Counted from the stretch's first letter, positions 32,701 to 45,010 are shown. The stretch: DNA of 64,000 nt from Nilaparvata lugens (GCF_014356525.2 NC_052505.1:53868379-53932378); one strand, 5' to 3'. The notes: generated by a model not told the origin, from the sequence alone. Numbers and translations: made by a program.

Positions 32701-34583
32701 GACTCAGATTTTATTATGGAAGAGCTGAAAAATGTATTAAGATCAGTTAAAGATAATAAAGCTCCAGGAGAAGATCAAATACCGTTCGAGTATTATGAAA
32801 ATGCTCCAGACGTCATGCTAGACAAATCACTAGAGTTATTCAATATGATTTTCACATTGGACAGAGTACCAAGTAGTTTCAAGTTCGCCATAATTTTTCC
32901 GTTGTTCAAGAAAGGTGCTAGCGATGAAGTGAGCAACTACAGAGGAATTAGTTTTCTTGAAACTTTTTTTAAGATTTTCGCGGGTTTGATATTGAATAGA
33001 CTCAGATTCTAAATGAGTTTCAGGCGGGATTCCGTAAAGGCTACTCTACAATGGATAATATATTTTCATTGACATCTATCGCGAGTCTAAGATTAACTAA
33101 AAAAAGAGGTAAATTGTATTGTTCCTTCGTCGATTACTCAGCGGCTTTCGATTCTATTGATAGGAAAGCATTATGTTATAAACTAAGTTGTTTAGGATTA
33201 TCAACTAAAATGTTTAATATTATTAAAGCATTGAATGATAATTCGAGTACTTCAGCTGGCGTCTGGTGCTCTGAGGGGCTGACTCAAAGTTTTGAGACTA
33301 GGTCAGGCTTGAGACAGGGTTGTTTATTGAGTCCGTTGCTTTTTTCACTTTTTATGAATGACTTGCATGATGAGCTGGGGGGAGGGTTGTTAATCGCAGG
33401 TATGAAGATTCGAGTGTTGCTATATGCGGATGATATTGACATATCGGATTCTCCAACTGGCCTCCAATATATGATAAATAATCTGGAACGATATTGCAAA
33501 ATGTGGAACTTGAAGGTCAATCTGAATAAATCAAAAATAATGGTTTTCAGAAATGGAGGAAAATTGAGCAGGTACGAAAAATGGTTCTACAAAGGAGAGA
33601 GAATCGAATGCGTGAAGGAATATAAATATTTGGGGGTAGTTCTGACACCCACCCTTAGTTTTGAAAAGCATCTGAGTGATAAACTGTCTAAAGCAAAATT
33701 AGTTTTGAATCTAGCTTGGGGAGGAATGCTGAATGGTAATGAGGTCGACTTCTCTTCTAAATGTAAATTATTCAAGGCATGCGCTAGGACAGTCTTATGT
33801 TATGGGGCTCAAATATGGGGTTGTAAACAGTACGAAAATATTGAAAAACTGCAGCGCTTCTTCATCAAAAAAGTGTTTGCTCTACCCATAAATACGCCCA
33901 ATTATATGCTCCTCATCGGAACAGGACTAACTCCTCTCTTTGAATACTGCCTCAGGTTGCATTCTAATTACATTTCACGAATCATGAGAATGGAAGATGA
34001 AAGACTACCAAAAATTTTAGCTCAGCAAGTAGTAAGAGATAAGTGCTTTTGGTTCAGGGAGTGGAAGGTCGTTTGTGATAGGGTAAACTTGAATATTAAT
34101 CTTTCTTTGGAGATAGTGATAAGTTGGAGGGAGTCTTTCCAGAGCATACTGTCTGTTCTGCAAATGTTTCACAGAAATAAATTTATAGGTGAAGCTCGAG
34201 CAGGACGGTTTCATGCGTTGTACAGGACTCTCGATTTTGAGCTGAGTGACAAGAAATACATTGGAAAGGACAACCAAATGTGGGTTATGAGGTGGATTTT
34301 CAAGGCAAGGGGTGAGCTAATCCATTTGAACTATAAACCTTGGGTAGCTAATGGGAACTATATTTGCTCGATGTGCAATCTGAAGGAGGCTGAGGATGTA
34401 TTCCATTTCATTGCTCGATGCCCTTGTTTGAAGGAATGGAGGAGGAAATGGTTTGGTGTTGTTGAACAATCAAGGGAAGAGTTTACTATGTACATGAACG
34501 GCAAAGATTGGAAGAAACTAGCCTCTTACTGTAGAGAAGCCTGGAATTACAGACATGTTCTCACCCAGGAATTTAATTGGTAG
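32701..34583 (+). pseudogene. LINE ORF2 reverse transcriptase with C-terminal zinc knuckle, one frameshift
   Basis: The first frame (to 33,012) has SVKDNKAPGEDQIPFEYYEN and IIFPLFKKGASDEVSNYRGI. After a small deletion and frameshift near 33,010, a 510-residue frame continues: FRKGYSTMDNIF, SFVDYSAAFDSIDRKALCYK (first catalytic Asp), RSGLRQGCLLSPLLFSLFMN, and LLYADDIDISDS with the YADD box intact. The C-terminal part has CSMCNLKEAEDVFHFIARCP, a zinc knuckle common in insect LINEs. The long open second frame suggests fairly recent insertion. It would copy element RNA at a nicked target if complete. Confidence 0.9.
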
Positions 34584-34992
34584 AGCTATCATTGGCTACT
34601 TTGTCGAGGCACTCACTACTTGATTTTTGGTATCACCTGTAATTGTTATTCTCTGCTCTCTTCAACATTCTGTTTATTTCAGTTCAAGCTTTTTTTTTCA
34701 TTTTGAGTTGGTTTCAATTTGAGGATTCAACCTTTCTCATTGTATATTCACTCACGTTACTGACTAGATCATTACACTATACATTATATTGCTTACTTGA
34801 TTCATCATTATTTCGTATAATTTTGTATTTTACTATACACTTGGATCATATTTATGTATTTCCCACAATCTCATGTTTTTCGACTTTCCGGCTGGCGATC
34901 ATGTGATCAAGCCGTAAATGTGTGTTTACTTATTGTGTATTCATAGTTTGATGGAGAATAAAAGCATTTTCCTATTCTATTCTATTCTATTC
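34584..34992 (+). repeat. LINE 3' UTR and TATTC tail
   Basis: T-rich untranslated sequence, then AATAAAAGC and five or so TATTC units directly before the target duplication. Simple-repeat tails replace poly(A) in several LINE groups. Confidence 0.8.
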
Positions 34993-35279
34993 TAATTGAT
35001 ACAGTCCACACACCAGAGTGCTGTTTGAGCCAGCCTCTGTCGAATGAACAGAGAATATGTATCAAAATTTGAAGCTGATTGATCAAGTTGTTCGAAAATC
35101 ATTGCAGAACATACAGACAAACAGAAACACTGACGGACAACGATTTTGACCTTGAGTCAAAAGTATGAACTCCTTCAATAATATTTCTGTAGCTTTCAGA
35201 GAATAATATCTGTAGTGTGATCGATCATCCCTCTCGATCTTAATTCTTTTTAAAAAATAGAGTAAGTGAACGGTATGGG

Positions 35280-36905
35280 CGTTAGGATATAAATTCTCAT
35301 AACTCAGTGAAGTTGTTGTATGACAAGAGTTATTAAATTAATTATTTCCCTACTGGAGTAAACGACATCAGCCCACCAAGAAATGAGGCACAGGACACAC
35401 GAGTCGAAATCCATGCCACATCTTTAAGTTTGGGAGAAATCATGAGTTATAAATATTCAGAGGAGCGACAGTGCTACGAATTTGTGAATATAATAGAACT
35501 AGCTCATATATTCCATATATGCTCATTTATATATTTTTTCAAATATCAGTATTGTATAAAACAGTGGTGGTTGGTGATTGAAAATACTGTGGGTTACTGT
35601 TTTTACAATATTATCTTCAATAATTTGTACCTTAATTTACATGTCTGATGTGTGGGGGGGGGTGAAAATTCACCTCAATGATTAGAACAAATTCATTCAA
35701 TTTGTGATTCTATCTTTACACAGCAATAAAAGCCCATCCAAACAAAGCATTCTCCCAGTAAAACCAAATTGTAATTGGCAGCTGAGAATTTTCAACTCTG
35801 ATGAAGATAAACAACATAATTTTTCACAAAATGATAAATAATTATTCTATTTTTCATGTTTCCTGGATATAAGGAGATTGCATATTATGACACAAGAATA
35901 ATTCAGGACAGTCTATTTTTATTGGACCTACTTGTTTCGTTTTGAAAATATCAAAACTATTGAACATGATATTAATAATAATGTTATTTTATTATGATGA
36001 TAAATTATTGAGTCATGCTACTGAGTCTGATATAATACATTATAGCCTCCTCAGAAGATTATATTCTCATGGGAGAGCAGATAGCAGACTTCCACACTCA
36101 TCAGAATCTGGTACAGGATAATTTCACATAGAGAATAGTATGGACTGCTAGCGCCTCAAGCGGATGGTTGCAGAAAAATTGCCACCACATTGGTCTCATG
36201 GGCTGGAGTAGAAGAATATATCACACCACTAATATACATAGTAATAGTGCGCATACATGAGTCTGCAGGAGGATTGTAATCTCCAATGCTATATTCACTA
36301 TTCAGTTCCACCACAGCGTCTGATTTTGTGTGAACTGTGTTCACATTCTACAGTTTGCTGCTCTTATTATAGGATTATGATGAAATTGTTGAGCTTATAT
36401 CAGTAATTGAGATAATAATATATCTCACTTATAAATTTAGTCACTTCATTTACAACTAAAAAGTAATCCATTGGTTATCATCAAAATTGAGGGGGTTGTT
36501 CAACCATACAACCTTAACAAGAGCTGCCACTGGTATAATGGAATTACCAGAAAGCTCAATGTTCCTAAGATGATTTATTTTATCTAAATTCCACTGAAGG
36601 CCGAACTCAAACCCTGAGAATAATATTCAATATTTGATATTGTTGGAATACAGAATTATAAATTTCATTCGACAAGTGAAAGCAAGTCGATAGATTGAGC
36701 CATATATATAATATATGCTGATAGTAAAAATACAAGATTTTTATTATCTGATGCTAGTAAGCATAGTAAGATTTTTAGTGAGCTACCTATGATATTTTTT
36801 CTTGCATATCCTCTCATATTGTTTCTATATTTATTGTTCCATATTTTATTATTGCTTGTTGAATCTATATGTAAATTATATTGTTTCTATTTGTTGAATG
36901 GCTAA
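35280..36905 (+). repeat. Second diverged LTR-like copy, left part
   Basis: The segment 35,280-35,500 follows 28,280-28,510 in order (CACCAAGAAATG, GGAGCGACAGTGCT, ATATAATAGAACTAGCTCAT). The segment 36,520-36,900 follows 28,695-29,080 (AGGCCGAACTC...CCCTGAGA, GCAAGTCGATA). The middle, 35,640-36,510, has no match and may be a further insertion. Its continuation is at 39,316-39,525, beyond the element at 36,906-39,315. Confidence 0.6.
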
Positions 36906-36985
36906 AGTAGATATAGAATGTGTGTTCTGGCACACCATGCACCAGACTTCTCCACCTAACCGAACCTAACTTAGAAGAAATTTTC

Positions 36986-37116
36986 AACCTAACCTAACCT
37001 AACCTAAAGGTCGAAGGTGAAGGTCGAGGTCAAGGTCAAGGTCAAGGTCCAGGTCAAGGTTAAGGTTAATGTCAAGATCAAGGTCAATGTCAAGGTCAAG
37101 GTCAAGGTCTAGGTCA
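36986..37116. repeat. CCTAA run followed by AAGGTC hexamer array
   Basis: Four uninterrupted AACCT units (36,986-37,007) pass directly into about 17 AAGGTC-type hexamers with some variants. The hexamer array lies just inside the left inverted end. Confidence 0.9.
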
Positions 37117-37754
37117 GATTATCAAAAACTTGGAAAAAATTAATAAAAATTAATAATGAAAAATCAAAAATAAATGAAAATTAATAATGAGGAATCAAAA
37201 ATTAATAAAAATTAAAAAAAATTGATAAAAACCAATAATGAGAAATCAAAAATTAATAAAAAATTATAAAAATAATTAAGAAGGTCTCCCACCCACTCTG
37301 GAGTGTATATTTATGGTGTTCACAGCAGTGTGGGGACAATCAGTATTTAGTCAAGAGCCATACAAGACACATCTGTTCTGTTATAGAACGGGGTGTTTCA
37401 GCACACCGCCACACACTTCTCTTTGGTGAAAAAGTATCCAAGGACACATGGCCGCCGTTTTGATCTTCAATAAAATAGCATATGTTCAATAAAAGTAGCA
37501 ATGATTTGCTGATTTTTATTCCTCAAATCCTCTTCACCCACATTCAGTAATGTAAGAAGAAGTGATCATTCTATAGAATATACAAGGAGCTTGAATATCC
37601 AAACAGTAATGAGATATCCTCTGGGTAGCATGTATGCTTTCAAGAGTCTCAGATATGAATCCTAGAATGTGAACAAACCATTGTATCACAAGGAATATAT
37701 TATTTTCCTAGTTATATTTAACATAATAGCATTCCATAGTATCCAGTCAGAGTT

Positions 37755-37838
37755 CTGTTACTGTTCAGTCACTGTTCAGTTACTGTTCAGTCACTGTTCA
37801 GTTACTGTTCAGTCACTGTTCAGTCACTGTTCAGTCAC
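37755..37838. repeat. 11-bp tandem array, CTGTTCAGTYA, about 7-8 units
   Basis: Units alternate between CTGTTCAGTCA and CTGTTCAGTTA. A shorter cluster of the same unit occurs at about 38,225-38,260. Both are inside the 36,906-39,315 element. Confidence 0.85.
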
Positions 37839-39187
37839 ATGACTAAAGGTCATGCCCACCAGCAGTAGGGGCTTGAATGGGGGGGACTACAGCTCAAGAT
37901 GGTCATGCAGGACCTGTCACTCTACATGGTCATGGAGACCTCCATCACACCAGATTAATATGTTCATGGTAGACCTACTAGATCATGATGTCCATGGGAG
38001 ACTCTAGATCAACATGGCCATGCTGCTCTAGATCAAAATGGCATTGAAGATATATATTTCCAACAACTACCACTTCACCTCCTCCATGTTTAGACATGAC
38101 TTATTTTACATGGACATTTTAAATGACCCTCACTCCTCCTGTCACATGGACCATGCTCACCAGTATTCAACATGTCTGTATGGCATGGTTGGGTAGTCCA
38201 CTCAGTGGTCAATCAGTCAGTTCAATTACTGATCAGTCACTGTTCAGTCACTGTTCAGTCTGTGGCATTCAGCATCCTATTGTACTTATAGCTGAACTAG
38301 CCTATATCTAAGGAGATGGTGGGTAATAAGTAAACAGTTTGGAATATAATTATCTTTCTATTGATCAATTCTACAGCTCAAATAGATCATCTTTTTCATT
38401 GAAAAGTTTACTACAAACAGATATATCTCTGTTCCATAATCCAAGTTGTTTACTATATTGAGTGTTCAGAAAAGTGATGTATCTATGATGTTTCTCCTTG
38501 GCCCATGTCAAGCAGGTGATGTCCCAGGTGGTAGACTCCTTCTCCAGCACTAGTCCTTGGCAAGTCCTCCATGTTGATATCTGATAGTCTTCAGATGACA
38601 TTCAGTGATACCTCTAGAACACTGTTTCAGACAGAGACAATACCCTGTCATTGTTGTTGAATCACCTCACAACCTCTTTCCTTCAGGTAATTGATGCTCC
38701 TTCGAGTCAAAAGTATAGGTGTAGTAGTATTTCTCACCACTACATCATCCTCCTCCTCCTCTTCCTATTCCTCCTCCTACTCTTCATCCTCTTCCTTTTC
38801 TACCTCTCCCTCATCGTTCTCCTCCACCTTCATATCAGATTCATCATCCTCATCTTCTACATGATCCTCATCCTTCTTCAGATCAAATGGGAAAATTGAT
38901 GGTAAATTTGTCTCATCATGGTCACCCAACTTTGAGAATAGGAGTACCATCTTCTCTATTGTTCCAGATACACAGTTGATCCACAAAATGTCTGTTCTCC
39001 ACAGATGATTCCAGCACAATGGATCTAATCTGCTATGTATCCGATATATATCCATATTTGTACAGCATTATGATTTTGATTGTACCTCAATGTATTACCT
39101 AGTGTCTAAGGTGTTGCTGTTCTTTGCTTTCTCAAGTAAAGACCTTTTCCAACCTTCGGTCTCTGATGTCTTAAGTAAAGAACCTTC

Positions 39188-39262
39188 AGGTTAGGTAAGG
39201 TTAGGTTAGGTTAGGTTTGTTGGGTTAGGTTAGGTAGAAAAATTTTTCTTAATTTAGGTTAG
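39188..39262. repeat. TTAGG-like repeat run in the right inverted end
   Basis: Runs of GGTTA with a few interruptions, in the opposite orientation to the CCTAA run at 36,986. Confidence 0.85.
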
Positions 39263-39315
39263 GTAAGGTGGAGAATTCTGGCGCAGTGCGCTAGAGGCGC
39301 CATTTCTATACTACT

Positions 39316-39525
39316 GGCAAACCTTTCATTCATAATCCTGTCTTCATGCATGACCAGTCTTGTACAAGCATATTTTATCATTATTGACAAATTAATAAAA
39401 TTATCAACTAACTACATTCTTCATTGAATGTGTTGGATATATCAGCGATATACAGCATTGATCATTGAATCTTCAGAAATACTATATTCTCAGGATTTAT
39501 TTGAATTGTTCAACATCATTACCAA
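39316..39525 (+). repeat. Second LTR-like copy, right part
   Basis: It matches 29,150-29,330 (CATGCATGACCAGTCT, TCAGCGATATA, GCATTGAT, GGATTTATTTGAATTGTTCAA) and continues the copy interrupted at 36,905. Confidence 0.65.
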
Positions 39526-40735
39526 AATTGAATTGACTGAGACACATCAGTGTAGAATTGATTGGATTGACTGAGACACAACAATTGTAGAATTAAGTTG
39601 AAGCAGTACTATAAATCAATAGAAATTATAAGGAATTATAATCAAATACCGTCTTCGATCCCACTCGGTATCATCTCACATTGCTGACCCCTTTGTCAGA
39701 TGGTAGCGAGTTGGATTGGTGTCGATACCATTGTTTAGTGCAATATTCACCCTTATATTTATCTATATCTTTAGCATCTATAATAGTTGTGGAGTCATCC
39801 AGAGCAGCTGTAGGTTAGCAGATTGATGAAGCGGCAGCAGTCTGCAGTGATTGATAGCAGAATTTTCTTTAAGCTCCTTGAAGAGCTGGTTAGAACCTTG
39901 TGGTCAAACCATCCTCCAATCGTTATTAGCAAACGAACCGCAAGATGGAGACCGTGATAATAGAGAGTGGCCCTTCAGAAGGATGATGGTGCCCGATTTA
40001 TAAATCGACAGGAAACGTGAAAAAGTCTCTCAATCCTCCCATTCATTTTCGCATCACTCTCAATCCTCTCTGCCTATTCCTCTTTTTATACTTCTTCTTC
40101 CCACCCTTTGAATAATTATCGGTGGGCTGCATCCTGAGTAGATTCATCAGTTCTGCTGTCTAGTCTCACAATGTGCCAGTCATTAGTGCTGAGTGGCTTC
40201 ACATCTGCACTACAATTGATCTTCTCATTCAATGTCACTCTCTCACTCTTCTTCTCTCCCATACACTCTCCTACCCCCTATGATCCTCCACAATCGTTTG
40301 ATATTCTCTCAACCTGTATCATAGTCCAATCTCCATCATTATCTTTCAAATCTTAAGTCAACTTCCACCACCTATATTAAACCATTTCTAGTCAAGATGG
40401 AATGAAATGAGGATAACTGATTCTTCCATTCTTCCTTTTATAAAGCTTCGTTTATTCCAATGAAGTGATTGATTTATTGCGTTTGATGGACGATGACTCG
40501 TGTTGAATGATTCTATGAATAATAGTGCATTGAAATTGATAGAAAGTGGTCATCCATAATTTACACGTTGGGCAATTATAGTGATAGAGCATACATAGTT
40601 ACCAATAGGCAGTAGTCACTGCCTACCATGGTTGCATCTAGCGTCCACTTTCCTATGAAATACTTCTTTGAGGTGTGCCAAAATGTATTTATTTTTTCGA
40701 AATTATAACTTTTCCAAGATAAAATTTTATTATAG
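39526..40735. other. Non-coding stretch
   Basis: No supported gene. The ORF at 40,171-40,356 lies in a C/T-rich stretch and has no motif. Confidence 0.45.
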
Positions 40736-41596
40736 TGCTGGATTAACGTTGTGATTTTCTCATGGTATCGGAGTAGTTTCATGATGTCATTCCGCACATT
40801 ACGTAATTAAATTCTGATATTTCCTCTATTGTTCCCAAACGTTTTCCTAAAGTACTTAGAATTGTTGTGGACGCAAAATCATCATAAAAAATCAGTTGAA
40901 CGTCCATTATATTGCTGTGTCTTCTACTTTGATTGAGGGAATTCTCCTGTATTCTGTCCTTGTTAGTTCTATTCCTTTCTCGTTCTATTGAGGGAAATTA
41001 TTGTCGTCCCCACAACGTCCTTTGTAATATGGTATTTTCTTTTGGCTACATTGCCAGCCCTGATACCTATTTTTGAGCCTGATTAGGTCGACTTGGAGAC
41101 CTGAACAGGAGACCGCTTTTATCTTCTGTAGAGTACAGACATGTTTTCTGAGCTTAATTATTTATTGGCCTGATTGAATAATGTCTTTTCCAGACAGATT
41201 TTTATTCTCTCCTGGAGACTAAAATGATATTATTGGGAATCATTTATCCGATCAGTTTGAAATCGCTAATCTCTATATTAAATTATTAATGGCATGGTTA
41301 ATTTCCATTCAGAGCGGTTGACTGCTGCACTTTATTATTATTGTAGGCTATGGATTAGTGACAGTCGAAAACCCATTTAATGTTTTTATTTTTGTGTGTG
41401 TGTATTCTTTAATACTCATTCGAGGATCGTGCTGTAAATATGCATTGCTGTCGAACGAGGGCTTACGAATTCGCCGACCGAGATGGCCGGTGATATCGGA
41501 CATCTGACCTTGCCGTGCGGGGCTGAAAGACGATCTTCGATTTGACGCCACTAGCCCGATGCCTGGAGGCCATCACCCTTCATCCTCATCCATCAC
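40736..41596. repeat. Interspersed repeat, copy B (no intron-like segment)
   Basis: Collinear with 7926-9286 except for the 502-bp segment 8569-9070. At the matching point it reads AACCCATTTAATG directly followed by a T-rich and TG-rich tract. Confidence 0.8.
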
Positions 41597-42739
41597 TCCC
41601 ATAGTGTCTTCTGAATTCTGATGGGGAAAGATCAAGTACTCATCTTGTAGTTGTCGTCGCGATGTCCGGAGTCCCTGGCGGAGATGGATGAAGGGGTGAA
41701 GATGATTGGTCGTCGTCCAGGAATGTTCAGGCGTCGTGGCGACAGATCCAAAAGGGAGTAAGTCTTGTTCTCTCCTCATCAGCGTTCAATGACGTACGAT
41801 TCCATCCATGATTGGAAGAAGTCGCCGGCCCTTTTACAATGGAAATTCTCAGCCCGATACAGAAACCTGATGACAAATTTACAACAGAATTAGAAACATA
41901 ATAATTACCAATATCCAATAGGATTGTATTCAATTGATAATCTAGGTAGATTATCAAATAAATACAATTCACCGCTTCCTATGAGGAAATAATATTATTA
42001 ACATACTTAAATCGAACACTTTACAAATTATAAATCATATTCAATGACAATAATGAAAATACTCACCCAAAAGGGGTATTGAAGATCCGAAGTATAGAGG
42101 GAATCAATCGTCAATTATCTTAATCCATCCCATTAGCATATTCTATAAGGAAGACTTTAACTCTACATATTACTCTTAGCCTACATTTAAAGTAACTTCA
42201 AAAAATGTCCGATTTACTTGGACAATCAATCTCCTGGAGAGAATGAGAATGTACCCCCAAACGAAAACATATTACTTCGAATTGTAAGAAAATCTCAAAA
42301 AACAGTTAACACTATGACAGCTGGGATTAGAGTGATCGCTCTCCTAGTTTTCAGAGGCTTCCAGACTGATCAGTTTTACCATAATTACTTTGAAATATTT
42401 ACCCGATCGCCTGTGAATTTCTCTTCGCCCACTCTCTTTCTCCTCAGTAAATAAGGAAGGTGATACGTTCAAGCAAGAAGGAAACTAGGAGAGAAAAGTT
42501 ATTTCCCTTTTGCAAGTTTAGAATTATGGGATTGATTCAGCATACTTCTGGCGTCTAGATCTGTCGTGAGAATAGATAATTTCAAGTGGGATCGTGGGAA
42601 TCAAGGACTTTAATAAGATTCTGATCATAATTATAACGATTTTAGAAATGCTGGCTAAGTTGCCAATGAACAAGAATAAATTTACTATCTTCATGGGAAC
42701 TGACAACTACTAACTTAAGATAGAATAAATTCCATTTAA
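41597..42739. other. Non-coding stretch
   Basis: Nothing supported. Short ORFs (for example 42,218-42,454) show no recognisable domain. Confidence 0.45.
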
Positions 42740-42767
42740 TAACTCAAAATTTTGGTACAGATTCTCC

Positions 42768-42821
<54 letters not shown>

Positions 42822-43390
42822 TGTGTGTGTATGAGTTTATGTGCGTCTGTGTACACGATATCCCAATTAACGGAATGACTTGAAATTTGGAACTTAAGGT
42901 CCTTACAGTATAAGGTTCCGACACGAACAATTTCGATCAAATGCGATTCAAGATGGCGGCTAAAATGGCATAAAGGTTGTTAAAAACAGGATTTTTCGCG
43001 ATTTTCTCGAAAACGGCGACAACGATTTTGATCAAATTTATACCTGGATTAGGCATTGATAAGCTCTATCATTTTCCACAAGTCTCATATCTGTAAAAAT
43101 TTCAGGAGCTCCGCCCCATCTAAGCAAAGTTTGATTCTAGATTCTCAATTATAAGGCTCCAGATACAATTTAAACAAAAAAAAATTCAGTGGGAAAGATT
43201 GAGCATGAAAATGTCTCCAATTAATGTTTAGTAACAATTTCACCTAAAATTGGAAATAAGATCGAAATTCGAGAAAATGTGATTATCCAATTGCAAACTG
43301 TTGATTCTATTGAATCATTCACTATGAAGAGATAGCAGACCTCGTATGTCTCTAGCGTTATTGTCCTGTTACCAGCTGTCTCAGATCTTC
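42740..43390 (+). repeat. Copy of a dispersed repeat that begins with a (GT)n tract
   Basis: After (GT)n at 42,771-42,830 come landmarks ACACGATATCCCAATTAACG, CAAGATGGCGGCTAAAATGG, AGGAGCTCCGCCCCATCT and AGAGATAGCAGACCTCGTAT. The same series occurs in reverse at 45,757-46,640 and in part at 52,235-52,460 and 54,885-55,045. Confidence 0.85.
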
Positions 43391-43431
43391 TATATTCTAT
43401 ATAATTATATAAAAGCGAAATGGCACTCACT

Positions 43432-43475
43432 CACTGACTGACTGACTGACTGACTGACTCACTCACTCACTCACT
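43432..43475. repeat. (ACTG)n/(ACTC)n tetranucleotide tract
   Basis: The tract follows AAAAGCGAAATGGC and starts a second interspersed repeat that runs at least to 43,680, including another AGGAGCTCCGCCCCATTT segment. Confidence 0.85.
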
Positions 43476-44089
43476 CGCAGAACTAAAAATCTACCGGACC
43501 AAAAACGTTCAAATTTGGTAGGTATGATAAGCTCTATAAACTTCCACAAGTCTCATATCTTTAAAAATTTCAGGAGCTCCGCCCCATTTATGCAAAGTTT
43601 GATTCTAGATTCTCAATTATAAGGCTTCAGATACAATTTAAACAAAAAAATTGAGTGGAAAGTAGCTGGTCCTTTAGAGGCGCACTAAGAAATCTTTTGG
43701 CGATATTCTAACTTTAAGGGTGGTTTTTAAGGGTTAAAAGTTGGTCTTTTAGCATGTATATTCTTCTTATTCCAATATCTTGAAATTATAATTGAAATGT
43801 TCATACCATATGTTAATATAGAACTATATAGTCTAGAGAGACTATAGTCTCTTCGAAACAGTTGCTCTGATATCTAAATTAACAATTTTGTCAGGTAGGC
43901 ATTAAGTTGTGTTGACTTTGTTAGGTTGGCACCAAGTTGAAGATTGAAATGCATTCATCCAGGACCTCCTAAATACCAATTCATCCAGTACCTCCTGAAT
44001 ACCTATTTAGGAGGTCCTGATTTATCGCGGAAAAATTTATTAGATACTGCTACTTCAATCAGAGCTATTCCTGGGAATATTATATTACT

Positions 44090-44823
44090 AGTCGTCAGGC
44101 TCGCTTCGCTCGCCATATCCGTTTAGCCAGACGTTTAGTCTGGACCCCCGACTGGATCGTCCTAACATATGATAAAAATATGACATTACATTACAAATTT
44201 GGTAGGTGTGTTCAGTTGGCCCTTTAGAGGCGCAATAAGAACGGAAAAATTTCCAAAGATACGCCCAAAACCTGCATTCTTTAGCGTTTTCTCAGCTTTA
44301 TCAAGAACAAATTTAATAAACAGAAAATGTTTGAATTTACTACAGAAGCTCAGCTGGGGTGCAATAATGTTGTGTTAGAAGGAATTTGAAATAACGCCAA
44401 AAATACACTCAAAATTAGTGTTTTCTCAGCTTTTCTGCGTTTCATCACCCTTTTCAATAATTGATGGAAATATATTAAAAAAAATTCAGTACACAGGTTT
44501 AGCTGAGGTTCGCCAAAGATACGCCGATATAGTAACAGGTGTTTTTCGAGATCAAGTTGACATAATACGTTCAAATTCGGTACAGAGGATCCGCTGAGGT
44601 CTACATGCAGGCGAGCGAAGCGAGCCCGCTGAACTCATTCTTGGACAATCCAGTCGAGGGTCCAGAATTCGGTACAGAGGTTCCGCTGAGGTTTACATGC
44701 AGGCGAGCGAAGCGAGCCCGCTGATCTCATTTTTTGACGATCCATTGGGGGTCCAGGGGGCTCCGCCCCCTAGCGGGGAGTATCCGCTAGACGGATATGG
44801 CGAGCGAAGCGGGCCTGACGGCC
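44090..44823. repeat. Inverted-repeat segment with four GGCGAGCGAAGCGAGCC hairpins
   Basis: The left edge contains GTCAGGCTCGCTTCGCTCGC then CATATCCG. The right edge is its inverted match, CGGATATGGCGAGCGAAGCG then GGCCTGAC. Hairpin-forming GGCGAGCGAAGCGAGCC or a variant occurs at 44,098-44,114, 44,610-44,626, 44,702-44,718 and 44,799-44,815. The two inner ones lie in a direct duplication (TTCCGCTGAGGT...CATGCAGG). Confidence 0.8.
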
Positions 44824-44834
44824 AGTTGTTTATG

Positions 44835-45010
44835 AGTAGACTTGCGCGTGAACACTATCGTCAGGTGATCAATCTTTATAACGGCAAGGGAAGTTGTGTG
44901 AGTGCGCCACACCAGATTTTTTTCAATTTTAGGTGAAAATGTTACTGGACATTAATTGTAGAGATTTTCATGCTTAATCAATCCCACTGGAGATTTCTTG
45001 TTTAATTGTA
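44835..45010 (+). repeat. Partial copies of the dispersed repeat
   Basis: It contains CTTGCGCGTGAACACTATCG, AGTGCGCCACACCAGATTTT and AATTGTAGAGATTTTCATGC, landmarks of the repeat at 45,757-46,640. Confidence 0.7.

Larger units (their letters stand above)
32635..35006 (+). mobile_element. 5'-truncated non-LTR retrotransposon with 14-bp target-site duplication
   Basis: TAATTGATACAGTC occurs at 32,635-32,648 and again at 34,993-35,006. Between them lies an RT-coding body that ends in AATAAAAGC and then a TATTC pentamer repeat (about 34,970-34,992). No endonuclease is present, so the copy was truncated at its 5' end during insertion, which is usual for LINEs. I cannot assign the clade with confidence. 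Confidence 0.9.
36906..39315. mobile_element. 2.4-kb element with inverted ends containing TTAGG-like repeats
   Basis: The left end (36,906-37,007) and right end (39,188-39,315) are inverted copies in the order AGTAG, ATAGAA, TTCTCCACCT and a run of CCTAA units (TTAGG on the other strand). The segment sits inside an LTR-like copy whose undisturbed version at 28,300-29,330 lacks it. GGCTAA (36,900-36,905) and GGCAAA (39,316-39,321) may be a target duplication with one change. The interior has no transposase but several simple arrays. Superfamily unknown. Confidence 0.7.

Noticed and set aside
33284..34277. Minus-strand ORFs of 62-86 codons
   Set aside because: Antisense to the LINE RT frame.
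36986..39262. Chromosome end or interstitial telomere
   Set aside because: The TTAGG-like runs are short and lie in inverted ends of an inserted element, with normal sequence on both sides.
42710..42940. Thr-His and His-Thr repeat ORFs; similar ones at 46,358-46,567 and 54,411-54,756
   Set aside because: Translations of GT/CA and TA microsatellites.
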